A stretch of DNA of 14,682 bases. Source: an uncultured Oscillospiraceae bacterium. GTDB lineage: Bacteria; Bacillota; Clostridia; Oscillospirales; Ruminococcaceae. Each line of letters starts with the position of its first letter. The stretch's first letter is position 1. Made by a program: the position numbers and the translations under genes. Of the stretch, positions 6,186 to 14,287 are shown piece by piece. The stretch covers positions 1-14,682 of the forward strand of contig CAJGEB010000012.1 of the NCBI GenBank assembly GCA_904502045.1, written 5' to 3'. Below the pieces are notes generated by a model. The model had not been told where the DNA came from. It saw nothing but the letters and a program-made list of their open reading frames with translations, and made no database searches.

Positions 6186-6217
6186 AAGGATACCTCGTTT
6201 TCGGGGTATCCTTTTTT
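6186..6217 (+). terminator. Intrinsic terminator of gdhA
   Basis: AAGGATACCTCG (6186-6197) pairs with CGGGGTATCCTT (6202-6213) over 12 positions with one G-U pair, loop TTTT, and a run of six T (6212-6217). It lies 21 bases after the stop codon. Confidence 0.9.
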
Positions 6218-6225
6218 GCATTAAA

Positions 6226-6264
6226 ATAAGCGGAAGATGTGGAGCCTGCACTCCCTTCTTCCGC
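6226..6264 (-). terminator. Probable intrinsic terminator of typA
   Basis: On the minus strand GCGGAAGA (6257-6264) pairs with TCTTCCGC (6230-6237). Inside it an inner stem GGAG/CTCC (6241-6244 with 6251-6254) closes a six-base loop, and TTATTTT follows (6223-6229). It starts 9 bases after the typA stop codon and stands back to back with the gdhA terminator. Confidence 0.7.
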
Positions 6265-6272
6265 CTATCTTT

Positions 6273-8093
6273 TTATTGCTGTTTACTTCTCACTTTTGCT
6301 CTTGTTTCGTTATCGAGTATGCGCTTGCGTATTCTGAAATTCTTGGGTGTTACCTCTATCAGCTCGTCATCTCCGATAAATTCTATGCACTCCTCAAGGC
6401 TCATTCTTCTGAAGGGAGTAAGCCTGAGCGCCTCGTCGGATCCCGACGCTCTCATATTGGTAATGTGCTTTTTCTTGCACACGTTTACGTTTATATCCTC
6501 TGATTTGGGAGATACTCCGACTACCATTCCCTCGTAAACGGGCGTTCCCGGACCGATAAATAAGGCTCCTCTTTCCTGCGCGTTATAGAGTCCGTAGGTT
6601 ACGCTTTCTCCCGTTTCAAAAGCAATCAGGGAACCGGTAAATCTGCGCCTTATCTCTCCCTTGAACGGCTGATATCCTATAAATATCGAGCTCATTATTC
6701 CTTCGCCCTTGGTGTCAGTCAGTAGCTCGTTTCTGTATCCGAAAAGTCCTCTTGCAGGAACCTTAAACTCGGCACGCATACGGCTTCCCGCCGGAGCCAT
6801 CTTCACAAGCTCTCCCTTACGCTGCCCCATCTTCTCCATAACGGAACCTATTGATTCCGCGGGAACGTCAACTACCAGCTCTTCCATCGGTTCCATCAGC
6901 TGTCCGTCAATCTCCTTGAGCAGCGCCTTCGGAGCACTTACCGCAAACTCATATCCCTCTCTGCGCATCGTTTCAATAAGTATCGAAAGATGCATCTCGC
7001 CGCGTCCGCTTACTCGCAGACTGTCGGTGGAATCCGTTTCGGTTATTCTCAGCGAAACATCCTTGAGGAGTTCCTTGAAAAGTCTTGCTCTGAGCTGTCT
7101 TGAGGTTACAAATTTTCCCTCTCTGCCCGCAAAGGGACTGTCGTTTACCGAAAAGGTCATCTCAATAGTAGGCTCACTTATCTTCACAAAGGGGAGCGGT
7201 TCAGGCGAAAGCGGCGCGCATATCGTGTTACCTATCGTGATATCCTGTATTCCCGACACGCACACGATATCTCCGACTATCGCGCTCTCCGCAGGTACTC
7301 TGTTAAGTCCCTCTATCTGATAAAGGTTTACTGCTTTTCCGCGATAATTCGTATCCTTATTATGATAGTCGCAAACCGAGATATCCATATTCGGCTTCAT
7401 CGCTCCGCGCTCTATCTTACCGATAGCTATTCTTCCGACGTATTCATTATAATCTATCGACGAAACCAGCATCTGCATCGGACCCTCCGCGTCCCCCTCA
7501 GGAGCGGGAATATAATCCACTATCTTGTCAAAAAGCGGAGTTAAGTCTGTGCCGGGCTTTGTGTAGTCCTCAGTCGCAGTACCCTCTCTTCCCGAGCAGT
7601 ACAAAATCGGACTCTCAAGCTGTTCGTCATCCGCGTTCAAATCAAGCAGCAGCTCAAGTATCTCATCTTCTATCTCGTCAAGTCTTGCATCGGGTCTGTC
7701 TATTTTATTTACCACCGCAATAACTCTGTGTCCGAGAGAAAGTGCCTTTTGAAGCACAAATCTCGTCTGAGGCATGGGTCCCTCTGCAGCGTCAACAAGC
7801 AGAATTACTCCGTCAACCATCTTCAATATTCTCTCTACCTCGCCGCCGAAATCAGCGTGTCCCGGAGTATCTATTATATTTATCTTTACATCTTTGTATC
7901 TCACCGATGTGTTTTTTGCAAGTATGGTTATTCCGCGCTCTCTTTCAAGCTCGTTGGAGTCCATAACTCTGTCCTCGACCACCTGATTTTCTCTGAAGGC
8001 TCCGCCCTGCTTCAGCATCTCATCCACAAGCGTAGTCTTTCCGTGGTCAACGTGCGCTATTATCGCAATATTTCTTAAATCTTCTCTTATCAA
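6273..8093 (-). CDS. typA: Ribosome-associated GTPase TypA/BipA
   Basis: The 606-residue product is a full-length translational GTPase of the TypA/BipA family, which binds the ribosome near the A site and helps 50S assembly and growth under stress such as cold. The G domain has the P-loop AHVDHGKTT (13-21), switch I ERGITI (51-56), DTPGH (75-79) and NKID (129-132). EF-G-like domains II, III and V follow, with VSGRGEMHLS, GGxxxGY-type FGYRNELLTDTKGEG and the characteristic C-terminal part. The start is TTG at 8093 with AGAGG 6 bases upstream; no ATG lies in front of the P-loop. It follows prmC by 145 bases with a probable promoter of its own and ends at a hairpin facing the gdhA terminator. 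Confidence 0.96.
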   Translation of the reverse strand: MIREDLRNIAIIAHVDHGKTTLVDEMLKQGGAFRENQVVEDRVMDSNELERERGITILAKNTSVRYKDVKINIIDTPGHADFGGEVERILKMVDGVILLVDAAEGPMPQTRFVLQKALSLGHRVIAVVNKIDRPDARLDEIEDEILELLLDLNADDEQLESPILYCSGREGTATEDYTKPGTDLTPLFDKIVDYIPAPEGDAEGPMQMLVSSIDYNEYVGRIAIGKIERGAMKPNMDISVCDYHNKDTNYRGKAVNLYQIEGLNRVPAESAIVGDIVCVSGIQDITIGNTICAPLSPEPLPFVKISEPTIEMTFSVNDSPFAGREGKFVTSRQLRARLFKELLKDVSLRITETDSTDSLRVSGRGEMHLSILIETMRREGYEFAVSAPKALLKEIDGQLMEPMEELVVDVPAESIGSVMEKMGQRKGELVKMAPAGSRMRAEFKVPARGLFGYRNELLTDTKGEGIMSSIFIGYQPFKGEIRRRFTGSLIAFETGESVTYGLYNAQERGALFIGPGTPVYEGMVVGVSPKSEDINVNVCKKKHITNMRASGSDEALRLTPFRRMSLEECIEFIGDDELIEVTPKNFRIRKRILDNETRAKVRSKQQ

Positions 8094-8158
8094 AACTATC
8101 CTCTTCTCCTATATTACAACTCTCTTCGCAAGCATTTCGCGAAGCACAAATCCAATTT

Positions 8159-8167
8159 ATTTTACCA
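8159..8167 (-). promoter_or_regulatory. Possible extended -10 promoter of typA
   Basis: The minus strand reads TGGTAAAAT at 8167-8159, an extended -10 (TGn plus TAAAAT), with a poor -35. Transcription from about 8152 would give a leader of about 58 bases, containing a small hairpin CTTCGC (8139-8144) with GCGAAG (8124-8129), loop of 9. Confidence 0.4.
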
Positions 8168-8238
8168 TATTCCTCAAAATTTATATAGCATCAAAAAATA
8201 TGTTTTTTACACAGTTCTCTCTTTTTTTCTTGTAAATT

Positions 8239-9066
8239 TTACACAACGCCGCATACTACCCTATCATTACCCGCAAAATCCTTGTGTACTTCTACATCTC
8301 GAAATCCGTTTTCTTTCAGTATTTTTGCTACTGCATCTCCTTGGCTGCAGCCTATTTCAAATATAAGCTCCCCGCCGTCTTTCAGGTGCTTTTTCCACAC
8401 CTTCGGAATTATCCTGTAAAACTCAAGCCCGTCCTCGCCGCCGTAAAGTGCCATACTCGGCTCGAACTCCACCTCTTTTTGAAGGACTTTCATCTCATCG
8501 CCCGTCAAGTAGGGCGGATTGCATACTATTACGTCAAGGCTCGGGAGCTCCCCGTCAAAAGAAAGGGCGTCCGCGATAATTACCTGCACGTTTTTGCATC
8601 CGTTTATCTCAATATTCCTGCGCAGGTATTTTTCAGCTTCCCGTGACAACTCCACCGCATACGCATACCCGGATATCCTTTTTGAAAGGGTTACTGCAAG
8701 ACACCCGCTACCGCTGCAAATATCGGCAACGTTCTCTATCTTTCCTCTGCGCAAAGCGATATCCACCAAAAGCTCCGTTTCGGGACGCGGTATCAGTACC
8801 CCTTCCCCTACCTCAAAACGCTCGCCGTAAAACTCCCAGCTACCCAAAAGGTACTGCAAAGGATACCCCTCGCATCTCTTCTTTGCAAATTCGCACACCG
8901 CAGCGTACTCCTCTGCGCTCACTTCACTTTGATATTTCATCGGTAATTGCTTGGAGTCGCTTTTCAGTACGTCACCCAAAATTTGTACCGCTTCAAAAAC
9001 GGGCCGGTTTATTCCGACCCGCTCAAACTGCTCAACTATCTTTTTCTTCAGCTCGTAAACCTTCAT
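8239..9066 (-). CDS. prmC: Peptide chain release factor N5-glutamine methyltransferase
   Basis: The 275-residue protein is PrmC (HemK), which uses S-adenosylmethionine to methylate the Gln of the GGQ motif in release factors RF1 and RF2. The N-terminal helical domain leads into the family block with PLQYLLG (69-75), GVLIPRPETELL (89-100), the SAM-binding loop ADICSGSGCLAV (114-125) and the catalytic NPPY (183-186) followed by the FEPSMALYGGEDGL block. The ATG at 9066 has GGGGAG 6 bases upstream. It starts 13 bases after the DUF1385 gene, a pairing common in Clostridia, where rpmE and prfA usually flank the two. Neither is here: typA lies downstream and a histidine kinase upstream. Confidence 0.95.
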   Translation of the reverse strand: MKVYELKKKIVEQFERVGINRPVFEAVQILGDVLKSDSKQLPMKYQSEVSAEEYAAVCEFAKKRCEGYPLQYLLGSWEFYGERFEVGEGVLIPRPETELLVDIALRRGKIENVADICSGSGCLAVTLSKRISGYAYAVELSREAEKYLRRNIEINGCKNVQVIIADALSFDGELPSLDVIVCNPPYLTGDEMKVLQKEVEFEPSMALYGGEDGLEFYRIIPKVWKKHLKDGGELIFEIGCSQGDAVAKILKENGFRDVEVHKDFAGNDRVVCGVV

Positions 9067-9079
9067 CGAATACTCCCCG

Positions 9080-10015
9080 TTACCACTTATCTTCCCCGTC
9101 TTTTTCAGGTAATACTTCCTTCATCGCGGCGGCTGCAACTTCCATCTGCTCTTCATCCGGCTCATTGGTAGTTATCCTCTGCACCCATATTCCCGGAGCA
9201 GAAAATATCCTCGTAACGATATTATCGTGCCGTCCCGCTATTTTAATAAGCTCGTAAGAGCATCCCATCAACACAGGCAAAAGCAGTATCTTTATTCCCG
9301 CTCTCAAAAACAGGTTATCCCACGGTACAAACGGCAACGAAAACAGCAAAATACTCAGCGTCAGGGTTATTATCATAAAGCTGGTTCCGCAGCGAGGGTG
9401 GAACCTTTTATATTTCTTGATATTTTCAGGTACAAGCTCATCGCCCGCCTCATAGCAAGCTATCGTTTTATGCTCCGCTCCGTGATACTGGTACACCCTC
9501 TTTATATCCTTAAGTAGCGAGGTCAGAAAAATGTACCCTATAAATATCGCTATCTTTATAAGTCCCTCAATCACCGCAAGCCATCCCGTTAATATGTACG
9601 GCTCCAAAAGCTTTGCGATATATGACGGCAGCAGCATAAAGAGTCCCACGCCTATAACTACCGCAAACACCGTCGCTATCACCATTATTACATTAAATAT
9701 TTTATCTCCCAGCTTTTCGGTAAGCCACTTGTCAAATTTGGACGGTTCCTCTTCCTCTATTCCCGCCTTCTCTGCCGATTTCATCAGCGTTTTATAGCCG
9801 AGTATAAGAGTCTGCACAAAATTGACGACTCCTCTTATTATGGGAATTTTATTTATCTTCTTATTCCCCACCTTATTATCCCACGACTCTATATCTATAC
9901 TTCCGTCCGGTAACCTTACTGCCATCGCAGTTTTTTTTGGTCCCTTCATCATAACTCCTTCAATCAGAGCCTGACCGCCTATCATCGTTTTCTTAATTGC
10001 GCACTTTTCCGCCAT
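9080..10015 (-). CDS. DUF1385 (YqhQ-like) integral membrane protein
   Basis: The 311-residue product belongs to the DUF1385 family (YqhQ in Bacillus), whose biochemical role is unknown. It carries the family marks GGQALIEGVMMKGP (13-26), YHGAEHKTIACYE (177-189) and RFHPRCGTSF (204-213). Four hydrophobic segments are visible at about 106-130, 147-168, 212-232 and 242-258, and the conserved motifs lie in the non-hydrophobic stretches between them. The His/Glu/Cys-rich motifs resemble a metal site, but that is inference. The tail (285-311) is acidic. The ATG lies 1 base after the histidine-kinase stop codon with AAAGGA inside the kinase end, so translation is probably coupled. It is followed by prmC. 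Confidence 0.9.
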   Translation of the reverse strand: MAEKCAIKKTMIGGQALIEGVMMKGPKKTAMAVRLPDGSIDIESWDNKVGNKKINKIPIIRGVVNFVQTLILGYKTLMKSAEKAGIEEEEPSKFDKWLTEKLGDKIFNVIMVIATVFAVVIGVGLFMLLPSYIAKLLEPYILTGWLAVIEGLIKIAIFIGYIFLTSLLKDIKRVYQYHGAEHKTIACYEAGDELVPENIKKYKRFHPRCGTSFMIITLTLSILLFSLPFVPWDNLFLRAGIKILLLPVLMGCSYELIKIAGRHDNIVTRIFSAPGIWVQRITTNEPDEEQMEVAAAAMKEVLPEKDGEDKW

Positions 10016-10016
10016 T

Positions 10017-11447
10017 TTATTGATTCATTTCCTTTCCTATCTTCTTTTCAGTGTTTCTGTTCATTAGCGGTAATGTTATTGTAACGGTAGTTCCGGCTCC
10101 TTTTATACTGCTTATATCTAAGCTTCCGCCGTGGCGTGTAATTATCTCATCGGCAACCGCAAGTCCGATTCCCGAGCCGCGTCTTGTGGACATTCCCTTA
10201 TAAAACTTCCTCTTTACGTTCGGAAGATCCTCTGCACTTATACCTATTCCGCTGTCAGCAACCTCTATTCTGACTGCTCCGCCTGCCGCTTTCATTCTTA
10301 TCCTTACCCTGCCGCCGCTATCGGAATATTTTATCGCATTATCTATTATATTTACAAACACCTGTCTTAATCTGTTTTTGTCGCCGTACACTACAAACGC
10401 TTCGTCTGTAACTTCACAAATCAGCTCCACGCCCTCGCGCCTTGCCTTCTCGGTATACATCATAGCCGCCTCTTCTACCTCAGCCGCTATATCCATCTTA
10501 TCCATTATCATCTTCATTCTGCCGCTTTGTATCCTTGAAAAATCAAGCAGCTCCTCAACCATAAGCGATAACCTCTCCGTTTCGCTGATGATTACCCTCA
10601 TTCCGCGCTTACGGGTTTCCTCGTCTTCGGTATCCATTACCGTTTCGCTCCAACCCTTGATTGCCGTCAACGGAGTACGCAGCTCATGCGATACAGATGA
10701 AATAAACTCATTTTTCATCTTCTCGGTAGCCTCAAGCTCCCCCGCCATATAATTTATCGTATCACACAGCTCTCCCAGCTCGTCGTCATTTCTCTTTTTG
10801 ATACGGGTATCAAAATCTCCCTGCGCTATCTTCCTCGCGCTGTCACCTACCGCACCTATCGGAATTACTATCGAATTTATAAAATAGGAGCTCGAAAACA
10901 AAACGAATAATATTATCGCTATCTCAACGACCGCCGCCGCAAGTATTATCGTAACTATCTGCCTGTCGATCATATTTATCGAAACTATCGCTCTTACTGC
11001 AGTATATTCTCCGCCGCTTTGCAGTATTTTTGTCACCGCGAGTACCTTTTCTCCGTTTTCCTCTCCCCAATATTCTCCATATCCGCTTTGAGATTCCAAC
11101 GCTGCGATATAGTCCGGCATTTCGCTCTCATTTTCGGGTAAAAATCCGCTCGATGCTACTATCGCTTTCCCCTCAGCGTTAACCGCCATCAGCTCCATCT
11201 CCGAACGGTATTCAAAATCCTCGACCATTCTCTTTATATTGATATCGTACAGCCCCGCATCGTCCTCGTAATAGTCCTCTGCGAGCTCGGAGATTACATT
11301 AAGCCTTGACGTCAAAATTTGTTTTACGCTGTTGTAGTAATAATTTTTTATTCCTACACTTATTCCTATCTCAAGAATTATAAGTACGACGATTATAGCG
11401 CCCATACTGTTTAACAGCCAGCGCTTCGTTATCTTTTTTACCGCCAT
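10017..11447 (-). CDS. HAMP-domain sensor histidine kinase
   Basis: This 476-residue membrane kinase has a transmembrane segment at about 12-34, an extracellular sensor of about 130 residues, a second segment at about 165-187 and a HAMP domain (188-240). A DHp domain follows with SSVSHELRTPLTAIKG (250-265), phosphoacceptor His254, then a HATPase domain with VNIIDNAIKY (365-374), DSGIGI (398-403) and GSGIGLAV (424-431). No PAS domain is visible. The external domain, rich in Asp, Glu and Tyr, has the position of a dCache/sCache-type sensor, but I cannot assign it. The ATG has AAGGAG 5 bases upstream. It follows its response regulator by 35 bases. An upstream lipoprotein in the same operon may present or modify its signal. 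Confidence 0.95.
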   Translation of the reverse strand: MAVKKITKRWLLNSMGAIIVVLIILEIGISVGIKNYYYNSVKQILTSRLNVISELAEDYYEDDAGLYDINIKRMVEDFEYRSEMELMAVNAEGKAIVASSGFLPENESEMPDYIAALESQSGYGEYWGEENGEKVLAVTKILQSGGEYTAVRAIVSINMIDRQIVTIILAAAVVEIAIILFVLFSSSYFINSIVIPIGAVGDSARKIAQGDFDTRIKKRNDDELGELCDTINYMAGELEATEKMKNEFISSVSHELRTPLTAIKGWSETVMDTEDEETRKRGMRVIISETERLSLMVEELLDFSRIQSGRMKMIMDKMDIAAEVEEAAMMYTEKARREGVELICEVTDEAFVVYGDKNRLRQVFVNIIDNAIKYSDSGGRVRIRMKAAGGAVRIEVADSGIGISAEDLPNVKRKFYKGMSTRRGSGIGLAVADEIITRHGGSLDISSIKGAGTTVTITLPLMNRNTEKKIGKEMNQ

Positions 11448-11482
11448 ACCTACTCCTTCTTTCCTTATTTTTTTCGCTCAGC

Positions 11483-12178
11483 TTACTCGCTCCACTTATA
11501 TCCGTATCCCCATATCGTAAGCAGATACTCCGGCGAGGATGCGTCGCTTTCTATCTTCATTCTGAGGCGTCTTATATTTACATCCACAAGCTTTTCGTCG
11601 CCGTAAAAATTCTCGCCCCATACCTTTGAAAGTATCTCAAGTCTTGTCATCGCAATGTTCGGATTTTTCATAAACAGCTCCATCAGCTGAAACTCCACCT
11701 GCGTCAGATCAACATTCTCACCGTTTTTCGTAAGGGTCCTGCTCTTTATATGAAGGGTAAACGGTCCCGACACAAGATCCTCGCTCTTGTTCTTCATACT
11801 GCTCGCCGCAGCTACTCTTCTGTGTATCGCGTCAACTCTTGCCACAAGCTCAGACGGACTGAACGGCTTCGGTACATAGTCATCTGCTCCGAGCATAAGT
11901 CCGGTCACCTTGTCCATCTCCTGCGTTTTCGCTGAGAGCATTATTATTCCCACCGTGTCGCTTTTCTCTCTTATTCTTCTGCAAACGGTAAAGCCGTCTA
12001 TTCCCGGCATCATTACGTCAAGCAGTACTATGTCAAAATCTCCGCCGGAGCTTTCATATACCTCCAGAGCTTTTTCACCGCAGTCTACATCGGTAACATC
12101 GTATCCGCCTCTCTTCAAGTTGATAACTATAAAGTCGCGAATATCGGTTTCATCCTCAACTACAAGAACTTTTCTCAT
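11483..12178 (-). CDS. OmpR/PhoB-family response regulator
   Basis: This 231-residue protein is the transcription-factor half of the two-component pair. The receiver domain has the acidic pair in VVEDE (6-10), phosphoacceptor Asp54 in LLDVMMPGIDG (52-62), Ser82 in MLSAKT and Lys104 in PKPF. The C-terminal OmpR-type winged helix includes LTQVEFQLMELF, VWGENF, VDVNIRRLRMKI and the closing WGYGYKW. The ATG at 12178 is chosen because a perfect GGAGGT lies 7 bases upstream; an in-frame GTG at 12202 would overlap the lipoprotein stop codon. The partner kinase follows. Its targets are not known, but autoregulation of the operon from the promoter near 14.1 kb is plausible. Confidence 0.95.
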   Translation of the reverse strand: MRKVLVVEDETDIRDFIVINLKRGGYDVTDVDCGEKALEVYESSGGDFDIVLLDVMMPGIDGFTVCRRIREKSDTVGIIMLSAKTQEMDKVTGLMLGADDYVPKPFSPSELVARVDAIHRRVAAASSMKNKSEDLVSGPFTLHIKSRTLTKNGENVDLTQVEFQLMELFMKNPNIAMTRLEILSKVWGENFYGDEKLVDVNIRRLRMKIESDASSPEYLLTIWGYGYKWSE

Positions 12179-12198
12179 TTTATTACCTCCGTCCGTTA

Positions 12199-13518
12199 TC
12201 ACTTTAATATCACAAAATTGTTTTTACATTCCTCAAAGCTTACTGCTATACTACTGGTATTTTCAGGCGTGAACATATAATACTCATACCCGCTTCCCTC
12301 ACCTATCAGCCGGTAATTGTCCTCGAAAACATCCTTATAGGCCCCTTTGCGCATTACTTTTATCCTCAATAATTCTTCGCCAGCGCGCCTATCTATATAT
12401 TCCTTAACGCTCCACTCACTGTTTTCCGACTCAACGATTACCGTAATATTATTTTTCCATATCTGCGGCAGTTTAAATATAAACCGCTCCTCTTTATCAC
12501 GCAAAACAGCAAGTACAGATACAAGTCCGTCCTCATAGGCACGCATATACTCGGTAATATACATCCTTACCTCGTCCCCCGACGAATATCCCGGCAAAAG
12601 CTTCTGGTAGGGTATTTCGGTTATTCCGTCCCCGTTTATATCCTCGCAATACCCTTCCTCTCTCTTGGGCAGCTGCGCACCCATCGTTCCCAACAAGGTA
12701 GACAGCTTCTGCTGGGAATAGTACACCACCTCCGAGCTTATCTCTCCTGAAGGTAATCTGTAATCTATAAACAGCGCTTTCTTGTTAATTTCAAGCTTTC
12801 CCTCCGTCAGCTTAAGATACTCGTCAACTTCGCTCCCAAGATTTACCTCTCCGAATTTGAGCAGCTGTCCGTTAAGCTCAGATACTAAAATCACCCTGCC
12901 GTCCTCCGACAGCAGAAGAATATCTTCAATTCCTTCACCCGTAACGTCAACTATCGACATCTCGTCATATTCCATCGCAAATATCTTCTCAAGCGAACTA
13001 TCTGAGTATCTGTACGCCTCAAGCGTTTTTACATTCAAATTCGTATTATACCATCCGATTATTATATTAGTTTCGCTGCCGTTTACAAGCTTTGCAAAAT
13101 TTATTGATGCTACATCGTTAGCGGCTCCCGAAACATTGTAAGTGGATATCCACTTGTCACCGTTACTTTGAAGAATATTCAGCTGTGCCTCTTCGCTTTC
13201 ATCTGTACTGTAAAAAAGCAGTACCTCTTCAACTCCATCCGCATTTATATCCGCAAATACAAATGCTGAGCGTTCCTCGCCAAGCTTCGGTCTTTTGAGC
13301 TGGTAATCGTTGCTTCCTATCGCCTTTTCCAGCGCACTCTGTATCGCTTTCTGACGCTCTGTAAGTGCGGGCGGCTTCATCAGGTCTTCAATATCAAGGC
13401 TAATTCCGGAGCATCCCGAAGAAACTACCAACACCGCTCCCGCCAATACCGCAACAAAAAAGCGCACCAAACAGACCGCCGCTTTTTTTATTCCGAAAAC
13501 GGCCGTCCGATTCGACAT
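12199..13518 (-). CDS. Lipoprotein with FG-GAP/VCBS-like calcium-binding repeats
   Basis: The 439-residue product has a typical lipoprotein signal: basic start (MSNRTAVFGIKK), hydrophobic stretch 14-32 and lipobox VSSGC with Cys36. Three EF-hand-like loops of FG-GAP/VCBS type recur roughly every 100 residues: DINADGVEE (90-98), DVTGEGIED (191-199) and DINGDGITE (293-301), each followed by a hydrophobic strand. This suggests an incomplete beta-propeller outside the membrane, possibly binding calcium. The ATG at 13518 gives a normal signal peptide, with a modest GAAGTG upstream. The ATG at 13554, 3 bases after the nitroreductase stop, would add 12 residues and cannot be excluded. The response regulator starts 20 bases downstream, so the lipoprotein may be an input or accessory part of that two-component system. 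Confidence 0.85.
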   Translation of the reverse strand: MSNRTAVFGIKKAAVCLVRFFVAVLAGAVLVVSSGCSGISLDIEDLMKPPALTERQKAIQSALEKAIGSNDYQLKRPKLGEERSAFVFADINADGVEEVLLFYSTDESEEAQLNILQSNGDKWISTYNVSGAANDVASINFAKLVNGSETNIIIGWYNTNLNVKTLEAYRYSDSSLEKIFAMEYDEMSIVDVTGEGIEDILLLSEDGRVILVSELNGQLLKFGEVNLGSEVDEYLKLTEGKLEINKKALFIDYRLPSGEISSEVVYYSQQKLSTLLGTMGAQLPKREEGYCEDINGDGITEIPYQKLLPGYSSGDEVRMYITEYMRAYEDGLVSVLAVLRDKEERFIFKLPQIWKNNITVIVESENSEWSVKEYIDRRAGEELLRIKVMRKGAYKDVFEDNYRLIGEGSGYEYYMFTPENTSSIAVSFEECKNNFVILK

Positions 13519-13557
13519 TTTATTCACTTCAGTACCAATCCTTGCACCGAGCATTTT

Positions 13558-14055
13558 TTACCATCCGTTTCTTTTTACTTTGCTCTCCTCAAATCTATCC
13601 GTTGCAGCTCTTTCCTCGTCCGCTTTACCCATCGCAACTATACTGTACGGCTTTATATTTTGCGGAAGCGAGAGTATTTCGCAAAGCGGCTCCATTCTTG
13701 CACTCTTCGGGTACGCCGCACACCAGCAGCTTCCCAGCTCAAAATACGTTGCCGCAAGAAGTATATTCTGAGTAGCCGCAGCACAATCGTCCGCCCAATA
13801 GTCCGGCGACTCGTCAATATTCCCGCACACTATCACCGCGGCAGGAGCACTTTTCAGCATCGCTGCGTTCGGACATCCGACTGCAATTTTATCAAGCTTT
13901 TCTCTGTCGTCTACAACAACAAATCTCCACGGTCTGAGGTTCCTCGCCGACGGAGCGCAAAATCCCGCTTTTAAAATCTCCCTAACTACCTCTTCATCAA
14001 TCTTATCCGGTCTATACTTCCTCACACTTCGTCTTTTCAATATAACATCCATCAT
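13558..14055 (-). CDS. Nitroreductase-family FMN oxidoreductase
   Basis: This 165-residue protein is a short member of the nitroreductase family, flavoenzymes that use NAD(P)H to reduce nitro compounds, quinones or other acceptors. It has the N-terminal FMN-phosphate motif RRSVRKYRPDKI (8-19), APSARNLRPWRFVVV (34-48), a YWADDCAAATQNILLAA helix (87-103) and the GSCWCAA active-site loop region (108-114). It is shorter than NfsA/NfsB types and fits the small anaerobe-type group. The ATG at 14055 has GGAGGT 6 bases upstream; a second ATG follows directly and an upstream in-frame TTG (14076) is less likely. It is the first gene of the operon that continues with the lipoprotein and two-component genes, so it might be linked to the stress they sense, which is inference. 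Confidence 0.88.
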   Translation of the reverse strand: MMDVILKRRSVRKYRPDKIDEEVVREILKAGFCAPSARNLRPWRFVVVDDREKLDKIAVGCPNAAMLKSAPAAVIVCGNIDESPDYWADDCAAATQNILLAATYFELGSCWCAAYPKSARMEPLCEILSLPQNIKPYSIVAMGKADEERAATDRFEESKVKRNGW

Positions 14056-14094
14056 ACCGAAACCTCCGTTTTTCAAGTATTTACCTTACCTTAT

Positions 14095-14123
14095 ATACTA
14101 TAACAAATCCGTCTTTATGTCAA
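14095..14123 (-). promoter_or_regulatory. Promoter of the nitroreductase/two-component operon
   Basis: A perfect TTGACA (14118-14123, minus strand) lies 17 bases from TAGTAT (14095-14100). Transcription would start near 14088, giving a leader of about 33 bases to the ATG at 14055. No other promoter as strong was found before typA, so six genes may depend on it. Confidence 0.65.
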
Positions 14124-14127
14124 CAAT

Positions 14128-14142
14128 TTTCACCTTGTGAAA
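14128..14142. promoter_or_regulatory. Palindrome just upstream of the operon promoter
   Basis: TTTCAC (14128-14133) and GTGAAA (14137-14142) form a perfect 6-3-6 inverted repeat ending 4 bases upstream of the -35 box of the minus-strand promoter. An overlapping GAAAG/CTTTC pair (14139-14143 and 14151-14155) follows. The position suits an operator; the protein that binds is unknown. Confidence 0.4.
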
Positions 14143-14213
14143 GCTCTCTGCTTTCCATTTTGGCTCCTCTGATTTTAATTTTTAAAAATCGTTCTTATTT
14201 TTATAAATATCTA

Positions 14214-14243
14214 TTGACACTTGAGCGGTTATTCAAATATAAT
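14214..14243 (+). promoter_or_regulatory. Promoter of the ArsR gene
   Basis: TTGACA (14214-14219) and TATAAT (14238-14243) are both perfect, separated by 18 bases. The predicted start near 14250 gives a leader of about 38 bases. Such a strong promoter fits a gene held down by its own repressor. Confidence 0.85.
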
Positions 14244-14264
14244 AATGCTTGAGCAATCGCTCAA
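14221..14264. promoter_or_regulatory. Two ArsR/SmtB-type operators
   Basis: A perfect palindrome, TTGAGC-AATC-GCTCAA (14249-14264), covers the predicted transcript start. A weaker copy, TTGAGCGGTTATTCAA (14221-14236), fills the space between -35 and -10. Their centres are 28 bases apart, almost three helical turns, so two dimers could bind on nearly the same face. The form TGAGC-N4-GCTCA agrees with the known pattern of zinc/cadmium sensors of this family. Confidence 0.7.
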
Positions 14265-14287
14265 CTATTCAACAGAGAGGTTAGTCT

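Noticed and set aside
6709..7320. Plus-strand open frame of 203 codons opposite typA
   Set aside because: Serine/leucine/isoleucine-rich translation typical of an antisense shadow; typA is certain on the other strand.
8124..8144. CTTCGC/GCGAAG hairpin as terminator of prmC
   Set aside because: Six pairs, nine-base loop and no T-run on the minus strand; it falls in the typA leader instead.
8643..9257. Plus-strand open frame of 204 codons opposite prmC and DUF1385
   Set aside because: It spans the junction of two certain genes, has no family features and no upstream signals.
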